From Burkholderiaceae bacterium (GTDB taxonomy: Bacteria > Pseudomonadota > Gammaproteobacteria > Burkholderiales > Burkholderiaceae_C): a stretch of DNA of 5,204 nt. The translations under genes and the position numbers were made by a program. This document shows, in pieces, positions 1-5,204 of the stretch. Numbering within the stretch: position 1 is the stretch's first letter; every line of letters begins with the position of its first letter. The stretch lies in assembly GCA_031256125.1 (NCBI GenBank), contig JAIRRE010000127.1, forward strand, positions 1 through 5,204, in the 5' to 3' direction. Under the pieces are notes generated by a model. That model had not been told where the DNA came from. It did not search any database and saw nothing but the letters and a program-made list of their open reading frames with translations.

Positions 1-3000
1 GGGCAATCTTCCAGCTCACACTGTCCCAAACCTGTTGCAGATCAGTCAGACTCGCGGCAAAAATTTCGCGGGCATCGCGCCAGATCGAAAGCTGCCCCTT
101 GCCGGTATCAATGGGCGAACTAACCGGGCGCGTTTTGCCGATGGCGTGGCTGCACGCGCTCAGGCCATGCGCACGCACGGTTTGCATTACCGCGTCGCGC
201 TCGGCAGTGCGCACTTGAATTACCACGCCCAGTTCTTCGGCAAACAGCGCGCGCAGCGTCAATTCATGGCGCTGCGCGCTGACCTGCGTGGCCCAGTTCT
301 TGGCGTCGCCGTGATCGGCCCGGCTGTCGCTAATGCCATCGCCTTCAGTCACCAGCAAGTCGATGGTGAGCGCCACGCCGACTTGCCCGGCAAATGCCAT
401 TTCCGCCACGCACGCCAGTAGGCCGCCGTCGCTGCGGTCGTGATAAGCCAGTAGCTTGCCTTCGCCGCGCAACTGGTTAATGGCTGCGACCAGGCGCTTG
501 AGGTCTTGCGCGTCGTCCAGATCGGGCACGCCGTCAGCCGCCGGGCAGCCCGATTGCTCCAGCGTTTGCGCCAATACGCTGCCCGCCAACCGCTTTTTGC
601 CGTGACCCAGGTCGATCAGGATCAGCGTGGTGTCGGCTTCGTCGCGGTTAAGTTGCGGCGTAAGCGTGTCCTGCACATCACCTAGCGCGGCAAAGGCGCT
701 CACGATCAGGCTGACCGGCGACACAACTTTGCGCGGCGCGCCTTGCTCGTCCCTCCACTGCGTGCGCATCGAAAGACTGTCCTTGCCGACCGGGATGCCG
801 ATGCCCAGTTGCGGGCACAGTTCTAGCGCCACCGCACGCACCGTGGCGTACAGCGCCGCGTCCTCGCCCGGTTCGCCGCAGGCGGCCATCCAGTTGGCGC
901 TGAGCTTGACGCGATCCAGGCTGATCGGCGCGGCAAGCAGATTGGTGATGGCTTCCGCCACCGCCATGCGGCCCGACGCGGGCGCGTTCAGCGCCGCCAG
1001 CGGCGTGCGCTCGCCCATGCTCATGGCCTCGCCCGCAAAGCCCGCGTAATCGGCCAAGGTCACCGCGCAATCGGCCACCGGGATTTGCCACGGCCCGACC
1101 ATCTGATCGCGGTGCGTCAGCCCTCCCACCGCGCGATCGCCAATGGTAATGAGAAACCGCTTGCTGGCCACCGTGGGATGACCCAGCACGCGGATCACCG
1201 CGTCTTGCAGCGTCACGCCGTCCAGATCGAGCGGCGTAAAGCGCCGCGCCAAACTCGCCACCACGCGCGTCATACGCGGGGGCTTGCCCAGCAGCACGTC
1301 CATCGGCATGTCCACGGGTAATTGGGCTGCACTATCGGCCACGATCAATTCGCTCTCCTGCGTCGCCGTGCCGACCACGGCGAACGGGCAGCGTTCGCGT
1401 TCGCACAGTGCGCGGAAAGCGTCGAGCGACTCCGGCGCAATAGCGAGCACGTAGCGTTCCTGACTTTCGTTGCACCAGATTTCTTTGGGTGCCAAGCCGG
1501 TTTCTTCCAGCGGCACCGCGCATAAATCAAAGCGCGCACCGCGCCCGGCGTCATGCACCAGCTCCGGGAAAGCGTTGGACAGTCCCCCCGCGCCCACGTC
1601 ATGAATCGCCAGAATCGGGTTGTCCGCGCCTAGCGCCTGGCACTGGTTGATGATTTCCTGCGCGCGGCGCTGAATTTCCGGGTTGCCGCGCTGCACCGAA
1701 TCGAAATCCAGGTGTGCCGCGTTGGCCCCGCTGGCCAGTGACGAAGCCGCGCCGCCGCCCATGCCGATGCGCATCCCCGGCCCGCCCAACTGAATCAGCA
1801 GCGTTCCGGCCGGAAACGCAATCTTGTGCGTCAGCCGCGCATCGATATGGCCAATGCCACCCGCCAGCATGATCGGCTTGTGGTAACCGCGCCGCACCGC
1901 TTCACCCGGCGCGCCCACTTCCAGTTCGTATTCGCGGAAGTAGCCGCCCAGATTGGGCCGGCCGAATTCGTTGTTGAAGGCGGCCCCGCCGAGCGGCCCT
2001 TCCAGCATGATGTGCAGCGGGTGCGCCAGATGATCGGGCTTGCCGTCCGCTTGATCGCTCCAGCCGTCCCACAGTCGGCTCACGGCAAAGCCGGTCAGAC
2101 CGGCTTTGGGCCGCGCCCCGCGGCCCGTCGCGCCTGCGTCGCGGCTCTCGCCGCCCGCGCCGGTCGCCGCACCGGGAAAGGGGCTGATCGCCGTCGGGTG
2201 GTTGTGCGTCTCGACCTTCATCAGCACGTGGCGCAGTTCGCGGCGCTTGCGGTAACCGCCGCCTGCGGACACGAGCGCATCGAAAGTTTCCACCTCACGC
2301 CCCTGCATCACCGCCGCGTTGTCGCTGTAGGCGACGATGGTGGGGCCGGAGTTAGCCGCTTCCGTGTGGCGGATCATGGCAAACAGGCTTTGCGCCTGCG
2401 CCACGCCGTCGATAGTCCAGGCGGCATTGAAAATCTTGTGACGGCAATGCTCGCTGTTGGCCTGCGCGAACATCATCAGCTCCACGTCGGTCGGGTTGCG
2501 GCCCAGCCGGGTGAAGGCAGCCACCAGGTAATCCATTTCATCATCGGCCAGCGCCAAGCCCCAAGCGCGGTTGGCTTGCTCCAGCGCGGCGCGGCCCTGC
2601 GTCAACACGTCCACCCGCGCCAGCGGCTCGGCGGCGAGCGGCGTAAACAGCGCCCGCGCCGCTTCGCGCGCAGGCAGCACGCTTTCGGTCATGCGGTCGT
2701 GCAGCGGCGCGGCCAGTTGAACCATTACTTCATCGGGCGGTGTTTGCGCGGCGGCCAGCGCAAGGCGGTATTCAACGATGCGCTCGACCCGGTGCAGCGC
2801 CACGCCGTCATTGCCGATGCCACAGTTGTGCGCAATGTCCGTAGCCTTGCTCGCCCAAGGCGACACCGTGCCCAAGCGCGGAGCGACCACAAGGGTAAGC
2901 GCAGCCCCATCGTCAGACGGCGGCATACAAGGCTCGCCGTAAGTCAACAGCGCGGCAAGATGTTGCAAAGTATCCGCATCCGGCGCCCCATCGAATGCCG

Positions 3001-3130
3001 CCATATGCACCACCTGCGCCACAACGCCCGTCACCACCGGCAAAACGGCTTGCAGCTTGGGCAGCAAACGGCGAACGCGGAAATCACTCAGGGCATTGCC
3101 GCCCTCGAAAAAATGGATAGTCTGGGGCAC
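1..3130 (-). CDS. purL: Phosphoribosylformylglycinamidine synthase (FGAM synthase, large PurL), 5' part; 3' end outside window
   Basis: Cytosolic enzyme of step four of de novo purine synthesis, converting FGAR, ATP and glutamine to FGAM. I read 1043 uninterrupted codons, against about 1300 residues for the proteobacterial family. Visible marks are an N-terminal PurS-like domain ending in [15 protein letters not shown] (90-104), the linker with [10 protein letters not shown] (active-site region, H228-H231), [12 protein letters not shown] (306-317), the glycine-rich [16 protein letters not shown] (449-464), [10 protein letters not shown] (510-519), WCNESQER (552-559), KLSANWM (742-748), VGKDS (781-785) and HDRSDGG (897-903). 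Both AIRS-like halves of the synthetase are therefore present. The C-terminal glutaminase domain (Cys-His-Glu triad) lies beyond the left edge. The GTG start at 3130 gives an N-terminus ([17 protein letters not shown]) that fits the family. No ATG is available in this frame after the upstream TAA, and no Shine-Dalgarno is visible. TTG codons at 3166 and 3181 are less likely alternatives. No frameshift or premature stop was found. Confidence 0.97.
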   Translation of the reverse strand, partial: MPQTIHFFEGGNALSDFRVRRLLPKLQAVLPVVTGVVAQVVHMAAFDGAPDADTLQHLAALLTYGEPCMPPSDDGAALTLVVAPRLGTVSPWASKATDIAHNCGIGNDGVALHRVERIVEYRLALAAAQTPPDEVMVQLAAPLHDRMTESVLPAREAARALFTPLAAEPLARVDVLTQGRAALEQANRAWGLALADDEMDYLVAAFTRLGRNPTDVELMMFAQANSEHCRHKIFNAAWTIDGVAQAQSLFAMIRHTEAANSGPTIVAYSDNAAVMQGREVETFDALVSAGGGYRKRRELRHVLMKVETHNHPTAISPFPGAATGAGGESRDAGATGRGARPKAGLTGFAVSRLWDGWSDQADGKPDHLAHPLHIMLEGPLGGAAFNNEFGRPNLGGYFREYELEVGAPGEAVRRGYHKPIMLAGGIGHIDARLTHKIAFPAGTLLIQLGGPGMRIGMGGGAASSLASGANAAHLDFDSVQRGNPEIQRRAQEIINQCQALGADNPILAIHDVGAGGLSNAFPELVHDAGRGARFDLCAVPLEETGLAPKEIWCNESQERYVLAIAPESLDAFRALCERERCPFAVVGTATQESELIVADSAAQLPVDMPMDVLLGKPPRMTRVVASLARRFTPLDLDGVTLQDAVIRVLGHPTVASKRFLITIGDRAVGGLTHRDQMVGPWQIPVADCAVTLADYAGFAGEAMSMGERTPLAALNAPASGRMAVAEAITNLLAAPISLDRVKLSANWMAACGEPGEDAALYATVRAVALELCPQLGIGIPVGKDSLSMRTQWRDEQGAPRKVVSPVSLIVSAFAALGDVQDTLTPQLNRDEADTTLILIDLGHGKKRLAGSVLAQTLEQSGCPAADGVPDLDDAQDLKRLVAAINQLRGEGKLLAYHDRSDGGLLACVAEMAFAGQVGVALTIDLLVTEGDGISDSRADHGDAKNWATQVSAQRHELTLRALFAEELGVVIQVRTAERDAVMQTVRAHGLSACSHAIGKTRPVSSPIDTGKGQLSIWRDAREIFAASLTDLQQVWDSVSWKIA

Positions 3131-3149
3131 GGGATGAGGGGTGTTGAAA

Positions 3150-3164
3150 GGCGTCGGAAACGCC
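3150..3164 (-). other. Small hairpin in the purL leader
   Basis: A perfect 5-bp inverted repeat, GGCGT and ACGCC with a 5-nt TTCCG loop on the minus strand, lies between the presumed purL transcription start and the GTG. It is not followed by a T-run, so it does not look like an intrinsic terminator. It is not preserved in the second purL leader near 5100. A role is therefore doubtful, and a chance GC-rich palindrome is possible. Confidence 0.3.
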
Positions 3165-3177
3165 AAATGGAGGGCAC

Positions 3178-3193
3178 ACAAATTTTATCGGGC
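3178..3193 (-). promoter_or_regulatory. Probable purL promoter core (-10 TAAAAT)
   Basis: On the minus strand the block reads GCCCGATAAAATTTGT, with TAAAAT at 3187-3182 in the position of a sigma-70 -10 element. No good TTGACA-like -35 lies 16-18 bp upstream; ATACTG at 3210-3205 is the 17-bp candidate and is poor. Transcription from here would begin near 3175 and give a leader of about 45 nt before the GTG. The main support is that the same 16 bases recur at 5121-5136 at nearly the same distance (49 versus 50 bp) from a second purL-like GTG, while most of the intervening leader has diverged. Confidence 0.5.
3178..3193. repeat. 16-bp direct repeat, copy 1 of 2
   Basis: ACAAATTTTATCGGGC occurs here and at 5121-5136 in the same orientation, and the bases on either side differ. 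Each copy lies 49-50 bp from a GTG start codon on the minus strand. I interpret it as a shared promoter core rather than a mobile-element end. Confidence 0.9.
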
Positions 3194-3207
3194 AAGGTCA
3201 AGGTCAG

Positions 3208-3213
3208 TATGAT
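3208..3213 (+). promoter_or_regulatory. Candidate -10 (TATGAT) for the DUF2157-type gene
   Basis: TATGAT differs from the consensus TATAAT at one position and lies 60 bp upstream of the ATG at 3274. No convincing -35 is present 16-18 bp upstream, where the sequence is TTTATC/TTATCG. If used, transcription would begin near 3220 with a leader of about 54 nt. It overlaps the upstream part of the opposing purL promoter, so the two could compete. This is a motif-level guess only. Confidence 0.25.
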
Positions 3214-3273
3214 GGCCCAATTGCTGTCGCCTCAACCACAAGGCGCACCCGCGCTACCCGCGCCACAGATCGT

Positions 3274-4371
3274 ATGCAACTCACTCCATCCTGGCTTGCC
3301 GCCGCCGTGCAGCGCGGCATCATCAGCGACCAGCAAGCCAAGCTGTTATGGGCATTTACACAAGAGCAAGCGGGCAGTGGCGCGGACCTGCAAACACCAC
3401 CGGATGCCCCAGCATTCCGGCCCGCGCACATCCTGTATTACCTGGGCGGTCTGGTTGCCATCGGCGCGATGACGCTATTCATGAACCTGGGCTGGGAGCG
3501 TTTCGGCCACGTTGGCCTGCTGACTATCACTGTGGTCTATGCGCTGTTTGGGCTGGGCGTGACCGAATGGCTGCTGCGGCACAAGCTGCGCATTCCCGCC
3601 GGTCTCACGGCCGCCTTCACGCTCGTGCTCGTACCGCTGGCAGTGTACGCCTTGCAAGGCGCGTTGGGCCTGTGGCCAGAAGGCATGGATAAGAGCTGGG
3701 CATACCGGGATTACCACATCTTGATCGACGGGCGCTGGCTCGTCATGGAATTGGCCACGCTGGCCGCCGGCGCACTGATGCTGCTGCGCTACCGCCTGCC
3801 CTTTTTGGTCATGCCGATTGCCGGAACGCTCTGGTACATGAGCATGGATTTGGCACGTTTGCTGGCGGACTGCGGCAGCAAGTACGGCTGCGGCGATCTC
3901 TGGGACAAGTACAAAACCATTTCCACCCTCTTCGGCCTGCTCGTGCTGCTGGTTGCGCTGGTGGTGGACTTGCGCGCCCGCCAGGCGCGGCGCGAGGGGC
4001 GCGACTACGCTTTCTGGCTGTATCTGGCGGGCCTAATGGCGTTCTGGGGCGGCTTGACGTCGATGGATTCCAACAGCGAATGGGGCAAGTTCGGCTACCT
4101 GTGCATCAACCTGCTGCTCATTGCCGCCGGTGCGATCCTTGCGCGCCGGGCTTTCGCCGTATTCGGCGGCCTGGGCGTGGCCTTTTACCTCGGCCACCTG
4201 GCCGACCAGGTATTCAAGGACAGCATGGTCTTTCCGTTCGTGTTGACGCTGATCGGCTTTGCCATCATCGGGCTGGGTATCCTGTGGCAACGTAAGGAAC
4301 AAGCCATCACCGAGCAACTGCGCAACCTGTTGCCCGACGCTTGGCAAGAAATGCTGGACGATGGGACTTAG
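3274..4371 (+). CDS. DUF2157-type polytopic inner-membrane protein, function unknown
   Basis: This complete 365-residue gene has a short N-terminal helix-rich cytoplasmic segment (1-48), where WLAAAVQRGIISDQQAKLLW resembles the motif seen at the start of DUF2157 proteins. About ten hydrophobic segments follow, near residues 51-71, 79-99, 108-128, 155-172, 175-191, 215-232, 247-262, 272-290, 292-309 and 318-337. Basic residues flank several segments (RHKLR 102-106, RARQARR 234-240, RR 291-292, QRK 339-341). Two cysteines, C200 and C206, sit in the loop after the fifth segment and could form a disulfide if that loop is periplasmic. No enzymatic motif was recognised and the biochemical role is unknown. 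ATG 3274 is the first in-frame ATG; no clear Shine-Dalgarno precedes it. The C-terminus (LLPDAWQEMLDDGT) resembles the natural end I recall for similar proteins, so the gene looks intact although foreign sequence begins just after its stop. It diverges from purL. Confidence 0.88.
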   Translation: MQLTPSWLAAAVQRGIISDQQAKLLWAFTQEQAGSGADLQTPPDAPAFRPAHILYYLGGLVAIGAMTLFMNLGWERFGHVGLLTITVVYALFGLGVTEWLLRHKLRIPAGLTAAFTLVLVPLAVYALQGALGLWPEGMDKSWAYRDYHILIDGRWLVMELATLAAGALMLLRYRLPFLVMPIAGTLWYMSMDLARLLADCGSKYGCGDLWDKYKTISTLFGLLVLLVALVVDLRARQARREGRDYAFWLYLAGLMAFWGGLTSMDSNSEWGKFGYLCINLLLIAAGAILARRAFAVFGGLGVAFYLGHLADQVFKDSMVFPFVLTLIGFAIIGLGILWQRKEQAITEQLRNLLPDAWQEMLDDGT

Positions 4372-4377
4372 GCCATA

Positions 4378-5052
4378 GTCGAGTACCTTGCGGATGCGCG
4401 CGGCCAGCGGCACGTGTTCAAGCAGGTGCTGGGCAAACATGGTCTTGCGCTCCTGCGTGCCGAACTCGGCGAAGACTCGCGCTTGCGGCGTCAGGAATAC
4501 GTCGCCCTGGCGCACCTCGGCAAACCCCAGGATCTGGAGCACTTCGACAATCGGGAACAGGTCGTCCACCTCCAGATGCAATGAACGGGCGATTTCAGGC
4601 ATGTCGGCCCGCCCGTGGTAAGGGGCGGCGGCGAGCATTTCGATCAGGCCCGCCATCAGGTTGGTCGAGACTCGCGGTAGGCGGCTGCCCAGCTCCAGCC
4701 CCTTTTTGGCCGCTTCGCTGGCGGCGCGTTCCGTCATGCGTGCGTAGATGTCGTCCACCAGTTTGCGGAACGCCGGATCGAGCCGGTTCCTGGGCCGCCG
4801 GAACGGCACGGTGATTTCGGCGATGACCCGGCCCGGGTTGGACGACAGCACCAGGATACGGTCGCACATGAATACGGCTTCCTCGATATTGTGGGTGACG
4901 ATCAGCACCGATTTAATCGGCAGCTTGCCTTCGGTCCACAGGTCCAGCAAGTCGGTGCGCAATGTTTCGGCCGTGAGCACGTCCAGCGCGGAAAACGGTT
5001 CGTCCATTAGCAGCAGGGTAGGCTCGACCACCAGCGCGCGCGCAAAGCCCAC
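4378..5052 (-). pseudogene. ABC transporter ATPase fragment (nitrate/sulfonate/taurine type, AAA-associated C-terminal domain), truncated at both ends
   Basis: About 225 codons match the middle of the cytoplasmic ATPase subunit of NitT/TauT-family importers. In order they hold GFARALV (just after the missing LSGG signature), Walker B LLLMDEPF with the catalytic Glu, the D-loop SALD, the H-loop IVTHNIEEA, LSSNPGR, and most of an AAA-associated C-terminal domain ending VPLAARIRKVLD. By comparison with relatives of about 440 residues, some 160 N-terminal residues (Walker A, Q-loop, LSGGMRQ) and about 65 C-terminal residues are absent. Without Walker A it cannot bind ATP normally. The open frame extends from a TTG at 5124 to 4033 (363 codons), but its first 24 codons are out-of-frame purL-like leader and its last 114 or so are the antisense of the membrane protein gene, so neither end is genuine. 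It converges on that gene with about 6 bp between them. The substrate cannot be inferred. It is either a decayed or rearranged gene or a product of chimeric assembly. Confidence 0.85.
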
Positions 5053-5053
5053 C

Positions 5054-5136
5054 CAAATGAATGGTTTGTGACACGGGATGGGAAAGCAGTTGAAAAGCGG
5101 CGCAGCCGGGCAGCAAGCGGACAAATTTTATCGGGC
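5054..5136 (-). pseudogene. Second, diverged copy of the purL promoter, leader and first codons
   Basis: On the minus strand this begins with the same 16 bases as the purL promoter core, followed by a 46-nt leader (47 nt at purL) that keeps TTTCAAC and CATCCCGTG. Then comes GTG TCA CAA ACC ATT CAT, encoding VSQTIH against VPQTIH in the real gene. CAG/CAA, ACT/ACC and ATC/ATT are synonymous third-position differences, the pattern expected of diverged coding sequence. Similarity stops at about 5054, where the ABC ATPase fragment begins one base out of frame; reading on from this GTG gives unrelated residues and a stop near 4913. It therefore makes no PurL. It probably derives from a related organism or an old paralogue rather than from a recent copy of the neighbouring gene. 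Confidence 0.7.
5121..5136. repeat. 16-bp direct repeat, copy 2 of 2
   Basis: Identical to 3178-3193 and in the same orientation. It contains TAAAAT on the minus strand at 5130-5125. Candidate -35 hexamers 16-18 bp upstream (CAAGCC, CCAAGC, ACCAAG) are poor, as at the first copy. Confidence 0.9.
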
Positions 5137-5204
5137 GTACCGCCTTGGCTTGGTTCCGGGCGGAAACCCTTTGGCTTCGTATCTACAAACACCTGTCCTC
5201 AAAG
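5137..5204. other. Right-end flank, nothing identifiable
   Basis: These 68 bases lie upstream of the second purL-like promoter. They do not resemble the sequence upstream of the real purL, which there enters the membrane protein gene. They are open in some frames but too short to assign, and I recognise no motif, repeat or RNA structure. Confidence 0.5.

Larger units (their letters stand above)
3131..3273. promoter_or_regulatory. Divergent intergenic region between purL and the DUF2157-type gene
   Basis: This 143-bp non-coding stretch must hold the promoters of both flanking genes, which point away from each other. It contains a -10-like TAAAAT for purL (minus strand, 3182-3187), a -10-like TATGAT for the plus-strand gene (3208-3213), a tandem hexamer AAGGTC AAGGTC (3194-3205) between them, and a small inverted repeat in the purL leader (3150-3164). 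Neither start codon is preceded by a recognisable Shine-Dalgarno. Calling it regulatory follows from gene orientation; the individual elements are weaker inferences. Confidence 0.6.

Noticed and set aside
35..421. A 128-codon plus-strand open frame near the left edge
   Set aside because: It lies wholly inside purL coding sequence on the other strand. Its composition is typical of an antisense shadow and no domain is visible.
1826..3472. A 548-codon plus-strand open frame across most of the 5' half of purL
   Set aside because: It is codon-aligned antisense to purL and stays open because purL in this GC-rich genome has few TTA, CTA or TCA codons. Its product is rich in Arg, His and Ala with no recognisable domain, and it runs over both the divergent promoter region and the start of the membrane protein gene.
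4366..4381. Possible terminator between the convergent membrane protein gene and ATPase fragment
   Set aside because: Only about six bases separate them, with no stem followed by a T-run on either strand.
4341..4814. A 157-codon plus-strand open frame over the ATPase fragment
   Set aside because: It is antisense to a stretch that matches ABC ATPases residue by residue. The product is a low-complexity Arg/Pro/Ala/Gly-rich shadow.
5033..5042. Alternating CG run near the ATPase break
   Set aside because: It encodes the conserved FARAL residues of the ATPase with GC-rich codons. Coding constraint explains it, with no need for a recombination or Z-DNA signal.
3178..5136. Mobile element bounded by the 16-bp direct repeats
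   Set aside because: No transposase, integrase or terminal inverted repeat lies between them. The repeats sit at matching positions in two purL leaders, so shared ancestry of the promoter explains them better than target-site duplication.
5007..5192. A 61-codon minus-strand open frame with a GTG start at the right end
   Set aside because: It crosses the promoter-like block, the purL-like leader and the ATPase piece in a frame that matches neither homologous reading. No family resemblance was seen.

Overview
The window reads as high-GC bacterial chromosome, most likely from a betaproteobacterium. The pointers are a long proteobacterial-type PurL, a DUF2157-type membrane protein of a kind I associate with Burkholderiales and their relatives, and strong G/C bias at third codon positions. 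This placement is an inference from recalled protein similarity, not from a search. No rRNA, tRNA, CRISPR array, insertion sequence or phage gene was seen.

Layout: bases 1-3130 (minus strand) hold the first 1043 codons of purL, the large FGAM synthase of purine biosynthesis. It runs off the left edge, so its C-terminal glutaminase domain is not in view. A 143-bp divergent intergenic region (3131-3273) follows, with a likely purL promoter. Next comes a complete plus-strand gene (3274-4371) for a polytopic inner-membrane protein of DUF2157 type, function unknown. Immediately after its stop codon, on the opposite strand, lies an internal piece (about 4378-5052) of an ABC transporter ATPase gene of the nitrate/sulfonate/taurine type with the AAA-associated C-terminal domain. 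It has lost its N-terminal part (Walker A, Q-loop and most of the signature) and its C-terminal tail.

The ATPase piece is joined at about 5053 to a second, diverged copy of the purL 5' end (about 5054-5136). This copy has the same 16-bp block around the -10-like TAAAAT, a leader of almost the same length, a GTG start, and five following codons that match purL mainly with synonymous third-position changes. It is out of frame with the ATPase piece, so it cannot make PurL or a fused protein. The last 68 bases carry nothing I can identify.

The left 4.37 kb is therefore an ordinary housekeeping locus. The right 0.83 kb is a mosaic of two gene fragments. Either the chromosome was rearranged there or the sequence is a chimeric assembly, and the window alone cannot decide between them. 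I see no new multi-gene system. The genes present do not form an operon with one another: purL and the membrane protein gene diverge, and the ATPase remnant converges on the latter.
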